Shown here in pieces: positions 30,297-41,223 of a DNA stretch of 64,000 bases. This stretch comes from Haliclona indistincta (lineage: Eukaryota; Porifera; Demospongiae; Haplosclerida; Chalinidae), in NCBI GenBank assembly GCA_964017065.1, contig OZ024786.1, positions 15,078,940 through 15,142,939 on the forward strand, given 5' to 3'. The notes under the pieces are model-generated. The model made no database searches. It worked only from the letters and a program-made list of their open reading frames with translations, and was not told the DNA's origin. Each line of letters begins with the position of its first letter. Position 1 is the stretch's first letter. Both the position numbers and the translations under genes were made by a program.

Positions 30297-33200
30297 CTAA
30301 TAGTGTTCTTGCTCAATGTTCTCTTCTAGTGATAGTGCTATTGCTTGCTGTAATTCTTCATCTTCTAGATCATGATAATTCTCTTCTTCTCCATCTTCCG
30401 ATAAAGATTCTTGTATTGAATGCTGTTGTTCTTCATCTCTTCTTCTTTGCTCAATATTCTCTTCTAGTGATAGTGCTTTTGCTTGCTGTAATTCTTCATT
30501 TTCTAGATCATGACCATTCTCTTCTTCTCCATCTTCTGGTAAAGCTTCTTGTATTGAATGCTGTTGTTCTTCCTCACTTCTTCTTTGCTCAATATTCTCT
30601 TCTAGTAATAGTGCTTTTGGTTGCTGTAATTCTTCATCTTCTAGATCATCTTCTTGTCCATCTTCTGGTAAAGCTTCTTGTATTGAATGCTGTTGTTCTT
30701 CACCTCTTCTTCTTTGTTCATCTTGTGCTGTTTGTATACTAGCTGATAGGGCTAGTGCAAGCTGTAGTTCATCATCTTCTAGATCTTGATCATTCTCTTC
30801 TTCTCCATCTTCTGATAAACATTCTTGTATTGAATGCTGTTGTTCTTTATCTCTTCTTCTTTGCTCAATATTTTCTTCTAGTGATAGTGCTTTTGGTTGC
30901 TGTAATTCTTCATCTTCTAGATCATGATCATTCTCTTCTTTTCCATCTTCTGGTAAAGCTTCCTGTATTGAATACTTTTGTTCTTCACCTCTTCTTCTTT
31001 TTTTATCTTGTGCTGTTTGTATACTAGCTAATAGCGATAATACAAGCTGTAGTGATAGTGCTTTTGGTTGCTGTAATTCTTCATCTTCTAGATCATCTTC
31101 TTGTCCATCTTCTGGTAAAGCTTCTTGTATTGAATGCTGTTGTTCTTCACCTCTTCTTCTTTGATCATCTTGTGCTGTTTGTATACTAGCTGATAGGGCT
31201 AGTGCAAGCTGTAGTTCATCATCTTCTAGATCTTGATCATTCTCTTCTTCTCCATCTTCTGATAAACATTCTTGTATTGAATGCTGTTGTTCTTTATCTC
31301 TTCTTCTTTGCTCAATATTTTCTTCTAGTGATAGTGCTTTTGGTTGCTGTAATTCTTCATCTTCTAGATCATGATCATTCTCTTCTTTTCCATCTTCTGG
31401 TAAAGCTTCTTGTATTGAATACTTTTGTTCTTCATATCTTCTTACTTGTTTATCTTGTGCTGTTAGTATACTAGCTAATAGCGATAGTGAAAGCTGTAGT
31501 TCATCAACTTCAAGATCACGTGCTGATTGATGACTAGAGGACTGTATGTCTGCTGTCAATGGATCAAGGGATTGAGAGGAATCTTGATCTGATAGTAATG
31601 AAGGAAGTGGTCTGAGCGTATTACGCAGGTACTCTTCAATATCCTCTTCATCAATTGCTCCATCATTGATAGCTTTTATCAATGTAGAGCTTTTAATTGC
31701 CTGTTTGACCTGTCGGATACCCACATGTGTTAGTATAGGGGGAACACCATCATTAAATACCACCATCTTTAGTGAGCTAATCTGCTCTAGAGCACTAACC
31801 AGTTCCTTCAGTTCATGTGCACTCAGATCAACATTATTCATAGCAAAGCACTCCAGACTAGTGCTTTGACACAAACAAGAACAGAAATTACCAAACTCTA
31901 AACCAGACATGGGCCTACATCCATCACTCATGTATATTGTGGTAAGAGTATTAATATTTGGTAAGACCAACGATTCTATTAATGATGCACATGCTCTACC
32001 TAGACAGATAGTTGTGAGTGATGGGCAGTGTAGTGGTGGTATACATACTGCAGCTGGTAACTCATCACCTTCTTGATCACTATAGCCTATCACAAGTGCC
32101 TTCAGTGAGCTCAGTTTGACTGCACTACATAGTAATGGTACATTCTCTGAGTTTGCTATGTAAGCAGGAAATGCAATGCCCTCCAAGTATGGAAAGAGTG
32201 ATGAAAATGACTTAACCAGTTCTGCTGTAGCATGTGGCTGTTTTATGCTGCCATGGTCTTCTAACAATATTCCTGTAACTGATCCATAAGAGGATTTTGT
32301 TGAGTCAGAAACATTTGTAAATCTCACAAAATGCTCCGCAAATCTTTCCAACAATAAATCATCATTAAATGCTAGCTTCCATTGTGATGTGGGATCACTG
32401 TTAGCAACACACCAGGCAGTGACAAAGCATTCGATTGGATTAGTACTTGAGGGAAGAACACTATTCTTATGAGTAAAAAGTTTAGTAGTGAGATCACGAG
32501 ACTGAGTTTCAAACAGCATTTCAAAGAAATATGGATTACATTTCCTTCTGTTAGATAAAATTACCACTGAAACACAAAAAATATCAAGAAATTGAAATAT
32601 TCGCTTCAAATCATCATCGATATTGATGTTTATTGTAGCATCAGCTGCTTGAAGAGACTCTTTCAACAGCTCAAGAGGAACTGAAGTGAGTTTAGTGAGA
32701 CCAGACAGAAAGTAAAGAGCTGGCCAATGGTGACCTGCTGTTATTCCATCTCTAACAAGTGTGGCAAGAGGAAACAGGCTCGTCTCACTAACCAGTCTAA
32801 CCATATCCTCTGAACCCATTCTAGACCAGTGCAAGGCGGCCAAATATTCCTGTAGGGTCAGGTGTAAGAAGCAGTAAGACACTGAGCTGCCAATTACTAA
32901 CTCCTCCTCTGCACTTTGCATCAGACCCATGTGATCACACGGAATGCTATCGAATATAAACTGCCTGTTCTCCAGACCCTCTGCTGCTAGCTGGGACAGT
33001 TGCCAAACCTGTTCCTGTACCTCTGAGGGCAAATCTGACAGTTGTCTGATTTTAGTTTTACACTTACTGTACTCCTGGTGATCACTGATGTAGCGAATCA
33101 AAGAGCTGAGTAGTAGGTCTGTGTAAAGCTGTGTCAGTGTAGTGGGAGCATAGGCTTTGCCTTTGTTCTCTCTCCATTTCTCAATGTACAGAGCAGTGAG

Positions 33201-34075
33201 TGTGGCACATTGAAGAGGAATATACATTATGGAGGATACAAATGGGTTTGAGGCTATGTAGGACATAAGATCAGGCAATATCCTGGGTTGCTTTTGGCAT
33301 GCCATTTCCACATAAGATTTTATATCCTCATCATTGAAACCAACTACCTCTATGTGCTGATCAATGAACTCTGGACACAAGCTATCGTTGGCTAATGGTC
33401 GACTGGTCACCATTATAGATGCTTTAGACAGACAATCTCCTGTCAGCAACCGAGTCAATATGCTACTCTCTGTTCTCTGAGTCTCTGTTAGCTCATCGTA
33501 TCCTTCCAGCACTAGAAACACACCTCTACCATCTACTGATGTTATGTGCTCCAAAACCTCTTGCTTGATGCTATCGTTGTCATGATAGAAAAGCTCAGAC
33601 AAGCTATTTGCCTCTCGCACTCTCTTACTACGAAGCTGTAGCATTAGTACGATATCCCTATCTTGAAGCATCTTGCCCTCTGCCCATTGGCGACAAAGCT
33701 CCCAAGAGAACATTGTTTTTCCTATTCCCGGACTACCTTCCACCAAAATGTGTTGTGCTACTGACTGGTCCTCACGTCTACCAATGTCCTCCATCTCCAT
33801 TGGTCTCCTCTTCTTCTTTATTGCAGCAACATCTCCATACAACTGCAACAAGAGACAATTGCTCTTCATTTCATCATCCTCTTCCTCCTCTTCATTACTG
33901 ACCATGTTGAGGTGAATGAACTGTTTAGGACGGATCTTAACACCTTCTTTTAACATTGGTGAAATTCTGTGGGCTTTATAGCGATCCTTGAGGTAGTCAA
34001 TATACTTCTGAACTAGGGCAGGAATGTGCTGCACAGTAGCAGCAGGTACTGCCTCAGTACTGGGAGCAGGTTGAT
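30297..34075 (-). CDS. NLR-3 exon 5: NACHT-LRR with expanded UIM array, intact
   Basis: Acceptor ctcag before 34075, phase 1, starting D-Q-P-A-P-S, about 1,259 codons to the stop at 30297. In order: linker and acidic patch, NACHT with Walker A at about exon residue 114, Walker B L-V-L-E-G-Y-D-E-L, T-S-R-P and F-L-H-L-T-L-Q-E-Y, a helical region, then LRR-like units (L-S-S-L-K, P-S-L-T-T-I, L-S-A-H-E-L-K-E-L). A tail of about 400 residues follows with around nine UIM-like motifs, the best being D-E-E-L-Q-Q-A-I-A-L-S-L-E-E-N at the C-terminus and D-D-E-L-Q-L-A-L-A-L-S-A-S. Several have Pro-Lys instead of Ala-Ile (Q-Q-P-K-A-L-S-L) and may be inactive. UIMs bind ubiquitin as single helices, and arrays favour polyubiquitin. 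It is the only copy in the window with a fully open exon, an intact CARD and a long UIM tail. Confidence 0.92.
30755..31474. repeat. 447-bp tandem duplication inside the NLR-3 UIM tail
   Basis: The segment 30755-31027 recurs almost unchanged at 31202-31474, an offset of 447 bp (149 codons). It adds four or so UIM-like motifs in frame, showing how the array grew. Confidence 0.9.
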
Positions 34076-34133
34076 CTGAGTGGAGAGGATAGAATAGACT
34101 AGTACTATACAATAATACCAGTCCCTCACTCAC

Positions 34134-34445
34134 CTAGTGCTGTTGTGATCCTATCAGCAACATGTCTCAGTGCAGGTTGATCATTCACAGCCTCACAAAA
34201 TTCTCTTACAACTGATGCTGCTATGGGTGCTGCAGTTATTTTAATCTCCACTGCGTTCAGTATTTTAGTTGCCATTTTGATATTGTCGGTATGAGTGAGT
34301 GTGATGAATTCGATCTTATCATTATTACTGATCAGTCCTTTAGAGTAGAGGACTGGTATCAGTGCAGTTGGACTAGTCATTGCTTGCACCAGTGAATTAA
34401 ATTCTGAACGGAACACCTCGTACACAGCAGTGTTGTCATCAGCAA
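34134..34445 (-). CDS. NLR-3 exon 4: CARD-like exon
   Basis: 312 nt, phase 1-1. More diverged than the others in the middle (T-H-T-D-N-I-K-M-A-T-K-I-L-N-A-V) and similar there to NLR-6, so two CARD subtypes exist in the array. Intact. Confidence 0.8.
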
Positions 34446-34509
34446 CTGCACCAGAGAAGAGAGAGAGAGAAGACTCAATGTAACCACTGGTCACAGCTAC
34501 ACTCCTCAC

Positions 34510-34644
34510 CTGTCCTTGGACCTGGATTCATTTCAATGTCTCCAGACAGCATGAGCTGGGTCCTGCTAACCACACCTTTAGAGTAGAGGGCTGGTATCAG
34601 TGTAGCTGGTCTCACTAGGTGATGAGTAGTGTTGCCACTAGCAA
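34510..34644 (-). CDS. NLR-3 exon 3: CARD-derived 2A exon
   Basis: 135 nt, phase 1-1, motif D-I-E-M-N-P-G-P with N-P-G-P codons at 34517-34528. The codons differ silently from NLR-2 (aat cca ggt cca), consistent with selection on the peptide rather than on DNA. Confidence 0.86.
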
Positions 34645-34857
34645 CTGAAGAGACACTCATCACAGCATATTGAACATGATTATCATCACTCACTTGTCTT
34701 CAGGACAGCAGCTGAGCTCACTAAAGATGAAGTGACAGGTTGAACACTGCAGTAGGTGTGGCTTGTGTTACCAGTGGACAATGTCTTGCTAACCAGACCT
34801 TAGTTGTAGAGCACATTGGGTAAATACACTAGTATAGCCTGCATGATGGCTGCTTAC

Positions 34858-34983
34858 CTAGTGCTGTGGTAATCACTGGTATAGAGTAGAGGACTAGTAT
34901 GATCAGAGTTGAACAAGTCATTGATCTATCATGGAACACCTCCAGCTCATATCCAGTAGTGCTGAGTACACTATCATCAGTAA
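34858..34983 (-). CDS. NLR-3 exon 2: short CARD-derived exon, long form
   Basis: 126 nt, phase 1-1, starting V-T-D-D-S-V-L-S-T-T-G-Y-E. Acceptor ctacag. Confidence 0.7.
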
Positions 34984-35361
34984 CTGTAGATTAATAAAGC
35001 ACTTTAGTACAGTATGATCACATTATACAGTGTGACCTCAATTATCTAAACAGCTCTGCATGGTCACCTAAAAATGAAATTCTTTCGAAAAGGAAAAACA
35101 TTTACTATTAGTCAAAAACAATGAAATTCTTTAAAATTAATGTATAACGAGATTCCCAAGCCTGTAATTATATTCACAGCCTGACTTATTCCTGCTTGCT
35201 AGTCTGTGTTTGGATAAACAAGCTTAGAGATAAACAGGGTTCTAATAAAATTATTGTAAGTTGCACTGTAGTGTACCAGTAAATAAATGCTACAATTATG
35301 CCTTTTAAAAGTTGCTTAAAAAACAAGAATACTTCAGTACTGAAACTACACTGTGATCTAC

Positions 35362-35659
35362 CTGTTTCACTGTGCAGTAGATCAGCTGGGTCCACTAATA
35401 TTGTAGCGGCATCACTGATCTTCTGAAGACAGTAGTATCGTGTGGTAGTGTCTACTAACAGTACTAGTAGCGGGATAATGATCAGTACAGTGACCACTAG
35501 TTCCATCATGATCGTGCTCAGTGCCAGCAACAGTGACCAATCCTCCACTCCATCAGCTGATGATGCTAACAGCACTTTAGCTCTAGTCCTGCCGCTTGAA
35601 CCAACACGGACCGCACGATACAGACCAATCCTGGCCCGCCACGTATAGATATCAATCAT
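35362..35659 (-). CDS. NLR-3 exon 1: membrane-spanning N-terminal exon
   Basis: 298 nt from ATG 35659. It differs from NLR-1 by few residues (C to Y near the start, A-T-I-L-V-D-P near the end). Same donor and phase. Confidence 0.72.
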
Positions 35660-35794
35660 CGGTGGAGCTGCTAGTTCAGTAGAGAATAGTCGATCGAGAG
35701 CAGGAAGCGTAAACAACTTTGCTAGCGCATGCGTACAGCTTGTAAGTTGAGTGGGTGTGGCTCAACCCACGTGTGGTATGCTTGTTTGAGAGCG
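35660..35794. promoter_or_regulatory. Bidirectional promoter NLR-3 / DBR1 fragment
   Basis: 135 bp between divergent ATGs, with the GCGCATGCGT element at 35725-35734. Confidence 0.5.
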
Positions 35795-36270
<476 letters not shown>

Positions 36271-36352
36271 GTTTGTCATACCACATGTGATCCTAGTAAG
36301 AGCCAACTCGGTATGTGTTCGATAGAACTCTAGCTATGTGTTCAATAGAGCT

Positions 36353-37218
36353 TAGCCCCGCCTTCAGTCCACACCGTTCAGTTAGTGGCCTGGTAATGAC
36401 TGTCTGTGCATGCGTTAATTTCCCATGAAAAATGTTGGGAATTCGGATATCATCGATTATTAACCCTTTAAGCCCTAATGACGCAATTGTGCGTCATACA
36501 TACTTCAGACAGCATAACTTTATGAAAAAGTGCTAAAATATCCCCAAATTAAGCCAAATTGAAGAATACAAGTAACCACAAAAAATTAACCGGTTTTCAG
36601 CGCACCCCCTGCGCTAAACGTATCGGCTTCGGCATTTCTATGGCTTCAGTGCAAAATCCACAACATTTTAGGAAAAACAAAATGGCAGCCAAGAAAATTT
36701 GGACATTTTATGGCTTCGGGTGCTCGGAAAACACATTTTGGCGCATTCTCTACGATCTGGGCTACATTTTACATTGACCAGAACCACTGCTATTTACATG
36801 TACTTTTCAGTAGCCAGCCCCAAAGCACTAACTTTGAGCAAAATTTGACGAGGTCGCTGCACTTTACTGACTTCACTTTCGAAGTGGGAGGGGCATATCG
36901 ACCGACTTGAGTATGCGGCTACTCACTGGCGTAAAAGGACGCAAATTTGAGACCAGTAGCACAAAAGACACACGAGATATTCACAATAGAAATGGTCAGC
37001 ATTTACGAGGTTAAAATTTCAGCTAGATAATTTAGTAGTTAAAGGGTTAAGCGCTACAGTATGCCGTCTCAGCTTTTTGGAAAGGCAGAGAGTAGACACG
37101 TGCGATACGCAGCGTGGCAACAATGTTTTTCCCAGGTTTTACTGGAAAAAAATCAACGCATACGCAGACAGTCATTACCAGGCCACTAACTGAAGGGTGT
37201 GGACTGGAGGCGAGGCTA
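36353..37218. mobile_element. 866-bp Mutator-like MITE
   Basis: Ends TAGCCCCGCCTTCAGTCCAC and the inverse (a few mismatches) at 37218. Arms of about 80 bp include actgtctg and ccaggccactaactga blocks. Flanks aatagagct / gatagagct give a near-perfect 9-bp target duplication. A piggyBac-type MITE is nested inside. Confidence 0.82.
36460..37050. mobile_element. 591-bp piggyBac-like MITE nested in the previous element
   Basis: TTAA target duplications at 36460-36463 and 37047-37050 directly flank CCCTTT...AAAGGG ends, which is the piggyBac signature. Contains a small palindrome, gacgcaattgtgcgtc. The open frames inside (36559-36910) have no known domain. Confidence 0.75.
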
Positions 37219-37375
37219 GATAGAGCTATGTGTTCAATAGAATTCTAGCTATCTTTTATAGCTATTTTGTGTGCTCATGTCTTTCTTATTTTTTAACTGA
37301 CGAGGTTTAGATACTGTAAAAATTCACAAAAATCACACAATTACATTAAAGACACATCGTACACACACACTCTCT

Positions 37376-37842
37376 CTATATTAATGTACATCCTGATCTC
37401 TTAGTCGTCCTGACTGGTCTCAATGATAGTCTACATGCTTCACTGAATACTTCCTTTAGTCCTGTTTGTGTCAGAGAGGAGCATTCTAAATAGAGAGCAC
37501 CACCTAGCTTGCGCTGTAACTCATGTCCCTCTTCTTCAGTGATTGGTGGTGAGTGGGTCTCCTCTAGCTTACTGAGGGTCTTGGGATCTGTACGGAGATC
37601 TAGCTTAGTACCTGGATAGAGAGATAAGAGAGTATGTATTTGTAGCTAGTAATGGAGCTGCTGAATTTAATGTCACAGGCACAGCTGCGTTGTTGACATT
37701 CTTTGCAGCACAGTAAATTTTGTCTTTTCGTCTGTTAAAACTAATTATCACATTTAATTATTGTTCCTAGCTGTGCATACAGTATAAACGTGCTTTGTGT
37801 GTTAAATATTCGTCACAAGTATAGACAATGAAAGTGTATCAA

Positions 37843-37898
<56 letters not shown>

Positions 37899-39042
37899 CG
37901 CGTGTGCGTGCGTGCGTGTGTGTGTGTTGTACCAACCTACTAATACTATTGGTGTCCTGGGGCAGTGATGGGTGATCTCTGGCCACCATTTTGATATCAC
38001 ATTGCTCATTGAGTCGCGATGAACTAGTGAGAAACATATCACGAACACATCAGTGTCTGGATATGAGAGAGGACGGACACGATCATATGAGTCCTGTCCA
38101 GCCGTGTCCCATAATGACAGACTGGTCACCTTATCATCAATCATTAGATTAGCAGTGTAGTTATCAAACCTGTGAGGGTGATAGTAGTGAGGGTGATAGT
38201 AGTGAGGGTGATAGTAGTGATGGTGATAGTAGTGACGGTGATAGTAGTAGGGCTGAAACGAATATTTGTACTATTCGACTATTCGATTGTTTTGACAGTA
38301 TTCGAATGCTATTGCAGCTATTCGAATATTCGTTTGAAGTCTTTTAGCAGTTGGGAAACTTGGGCTATTTGTAACCAGTCCACAAATCAAACCCGAGCCC
38401 TGACTTTATGTTGATATACAACTTTCTAACATATTTTGTTCTTGCGCACTGGTTGCTAGAGCTAGTCTTATTCCGATAATAGAGTATTCGACTATTCGTT
38501 CGTTTTAGCTAGTGACTATAAAATGTGTTATTCGTTTCAGCCCTAGATAGTAGTGCGGGTGATAGTAGTGAGGGTGATAGTAGTGATGGTGATAGTAGTG
38601 CGGGTGATAGTAGTGAGGTTGATAGTAGTGAGGGTGATAGTAGCTAGTGACGGTGATAGTAGTGAGGGTGATAGTAGTGATGGTGATAGTAGTGAGGGTG
38701 ATAGTAGTGATGGTGATAGTAGTGAGGGTGATAGTAGTGAGGGTGATAGTAGTGATGGTGATAGTAGTGATGGTGATATTATTGATGGTGATAGTAGTGA
38801 AGGTGATAGTAGTGAAGGTGATAGTAGTGATGGTAATAGTAGTGAAGGTGATAGTAGTGATGGTGATAGTAGTGAAGGTGATAGTAGTGATGGTGATAGT
38901 ATTGATGGTGATACTAGTGAAGGTGATACACTCACACTGTTGGTACATGTTCTCCTGGGAAGCAGTTCGTAGTATAGCTGATCAACATGCTGGTCTTACC
39001 TACTGCACCATCTCCCACTACCACACACTTGATACCTTGCAT
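37376..39042 (-). CDS. Rho-family small GTPase, copy 2 (three exons)
   Basis: Exons 39042-38936, 38169-37937 and 37611-37376 have exactly the same lengths as copy 1 (107, 233, 236 nt) and give a 191-residue protein ending in the same CAAX box C-T-L-I. Differences seen are few (for example M-N to T-N after I-S-Y-T and A to G in L-G-(A/G)-A-L-Y). Both copies keep all G motifs, so both may be expressed. A (GT)n repeat sits in intron 2 beside the exon 2 donor. Confidence 0.9.
37841..37927. repeat. (GT)n microsatellite in Rho copy 2 intron 2
   Basis: About 87 bp of GT/GC next to the exon 2 donor. Rho copy 1 has only a short GT run here. Confidence 0.9.
38176..38930. repeat. 15-bp minisatellite in Rho GTPase intron 1, copy 2
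   Basis: Same unit as at 25416-26672, split here by a different transposon (38248-38545). Repeat order and length differ from copy 1, so the array has changed since duplication. Confidence 0.92.
38248..38545. mobile_element. 298-bp hAT-like MITE in the minisatellite
   Basis: TAGGGCTGAAACGAAT ends in inverted orientation and an 8-bp target duplication GATAGTAG (38240-38247 and 38546-38553). The interior is rich in ttcgaat repeats. An 8-bp duplication is typical of hAT elements. Confidence 0.88.
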
Positions 39043-40604
39043 CTTGTCAGATATACACACAGCAAGTGAGAAAATTAGACTATTTTAGTCAAGTGGAACG
39101 ACATGAAGAAGCGACAGATAGTGAAGAAGCGACAGATCGTTCAACAAGAGCGTGCTTGATCTAGCGTCTCCTGTGAGGGTTAGTGTACCTACTCTGTTCG
39201 ATAAGAGGGTTTTAGGAATATTTTGTTCTTTCTGGTCTTGTGTGCTCAGTCAGTTACTATGATAACAGTTATCACAGCAAGGTAGGATAGTGGCTGTGTT
39301 ATCTCTCTCTTATCAGCTCTGAAGTGAGTTACACCTTTGCTTAGCTGCCTTGCAACACAAACTGTTTCTAGCCCTCTTGGGTGGAATTGTTACAAAGACA
39401 GACACGCCTTCGAAATGATTGAGGATGGTTGGTTCAAAAGGGTTAAGATTATAATCGACGGCTTTCAAATACTTGTTTCAAACACTGTCTCAGGAGGGCA
39501 GATTGATATTCTGTCCGGTTTTGTCTTACTGAAGTTAGTAGAGAGCCTAATTTGGTGTAAAGAATCACTTTCTATTTTGCTGTGTTTAGGATGTGTTCGT
39601 TATAATAGTTGTATAGTCTTAATAATTGTTTGTTGTAGATAGTCAGTTTGGTCGTGTTTGGCGATGGAAGATTGGACGTGTTGTACTGGTGACAGGATAG
39701 CTGAGGAATGATGGGACATTTGTTCACTAACTTATCACACGCACTCACATACACAGGTTAGTGGTACAAAGATGTAACAACAAGTACTATACTAGCAGCG
39801 CACAGTATGTGAAAATTTCATTCTATTACACCGTTAAAATGAAAAGAATGAAAACTAAACCAGCTATTATACGGTAGATAAAATAACGAGTACACTAACT
39901 GTGAACAATATCTTGGTGGTCAGTTTTTGAAAGCCGATGTACGTCCATTTTGTAAAATAGCTCAAACTTGATGGTATTACATTTTTGAATTAAGCCTTAA
40001 GTTTGTTCGTGAGTTATGAGATTTGCTCACTTTGTTTACCGTTGCTGGTGATCTGGACTTCTCCGAAGTCGAATGTGTCCATGGTTACAGGCTAGCAGAT
40101 TGTAGGTTTGATCTGGACTACATGCAGGATAGCGTGGCGGGTCCGGATAAAATTCAGCAAAAAATGCTGCTACAAGCATAGATGTGTGCTTCCTTTGTGC
40201 ACACCCAGCTAATTATTGCACTGTGGTAGCATACTATTGGCTTCTGTTATTTTTGCCAGCTTGTATGCATTGTACTTTATAACAATCATCATCTGCTGAT
40301 AGCTGTAGAATAGCTGTAGTTGCTGTATGCATCTGCACCTTTGGTACTTCATCAAACCTGTGATGGTGATAGTATAGTGATGGCGATACTTGTGACAAAT
40401 TTCTTCAATTATCTTCATACCTTAGCGGACTAATGTTGATTCAGTTGGTATGTGATCTTGTGTGAATAGTTACCATAGCAACATGTTAACAAAGTCCATA
40501 TAAGGTATCACACATTGTCCCATAATGTTATCTCATGTTGTAGTGTGAGTGATGAGACCAGTTCACCATCAAACCATGAGAAGAGGGAGTACTGTAGAGA
40601 TGAC
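39043..40604. other. Spacer upstream of Rho copy 2
   Basis: Paralogous to 26787-29690 but without the two MITEs and with almost no minisatellite. No gene seen. Confidence 0.5.
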
Positions 40605-40946
40605 AGAAGAGATTTGAAGAGCAACTTGAACTGGTAAGAACACGTACAATGTATGATGTCATATGCCTCACTGTCTCATGTACTAGATCTCTCATCAGTT
40701 ACAAGCTGTTCTCAGAGGACACTTAGTACGTAAAGCACTAACAGAACAACACAACTCAACACAAGATAATGAGAGAGAGAAGAAACTGATGATGGATCAT
40801 GAAATGTGAGTGAGTTAGTGTGTGTTGATGGAGTGTGTTTGATACTGTGCAGAGTGAGTCAGGAACTTCAAAGCATTCTAAGAGGTCACATGACCAGAAG
40901 AAGGCGGAGTCACATACCACTACAGGAACTGCTACTAGTTAGATAG
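40605..40946 (+). pseudogene. Coiled-coil/IQ-motif gene, 3' fragment (copy 3)
   Basis: Same exon set as copy 2. The last exon, 40853-40946, has one extra Leu codon near the stop. Tail-to-tail with NLR-4. Confidence 0.62.
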
Positions 40947-41223
40947 TGATGGAACAAACAAGCTATTATAAAAAACCTGCATAAACTTTATTAATGAAAT
41001 ATAATTTACTTTATGAAGGAAGTGTATTGTGGTGGGAAAAGGTATAATGTTATTAATAAACATAAAATAAATTAATCGTGACTTTTGCAAAGGAATCGAA
41101 TGTTTTTAGTACATTAGTGTTGTACACTAGTTGTTCCACATCAATTCAGCTCGTTTTCCTGTGTTGGTCATATTATTTATAATAAGCTGAATGAGGTACC
41201 GTGTAATAAGCTGCATATTTATG
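40947..41223. other. NLR-4 3' flank
   Basis: AT-rich sequence unlike the 3' flanks of UIM-bearing copies. No UIM coding remnant seen. Confidence 0.5.

Noticed and set aside
33608..33901. A ~97-codon plus-strand open frame conserved opposite the Walker A region of all NLR copies (also 6544, 20960, 43266, 51571, 58287).
   Set aside because: It is antisense to the most conserved NACHT stretch and its persistence follows from that conservation. No independent motif or start context.
35442..35648. Ser/Thr-rich plus-strand frame opposite every membrane exon.
   Set aside because: Shadow of exon 1 on the other strand. Exon 1 has the splice signals and a plausible membrane segment.
36559..36910. Small open frames within the nested MITE as a possible gene.
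   Set aside because: Located inside a non-autonomous element, no recognisable domain, no splice or conservation support.
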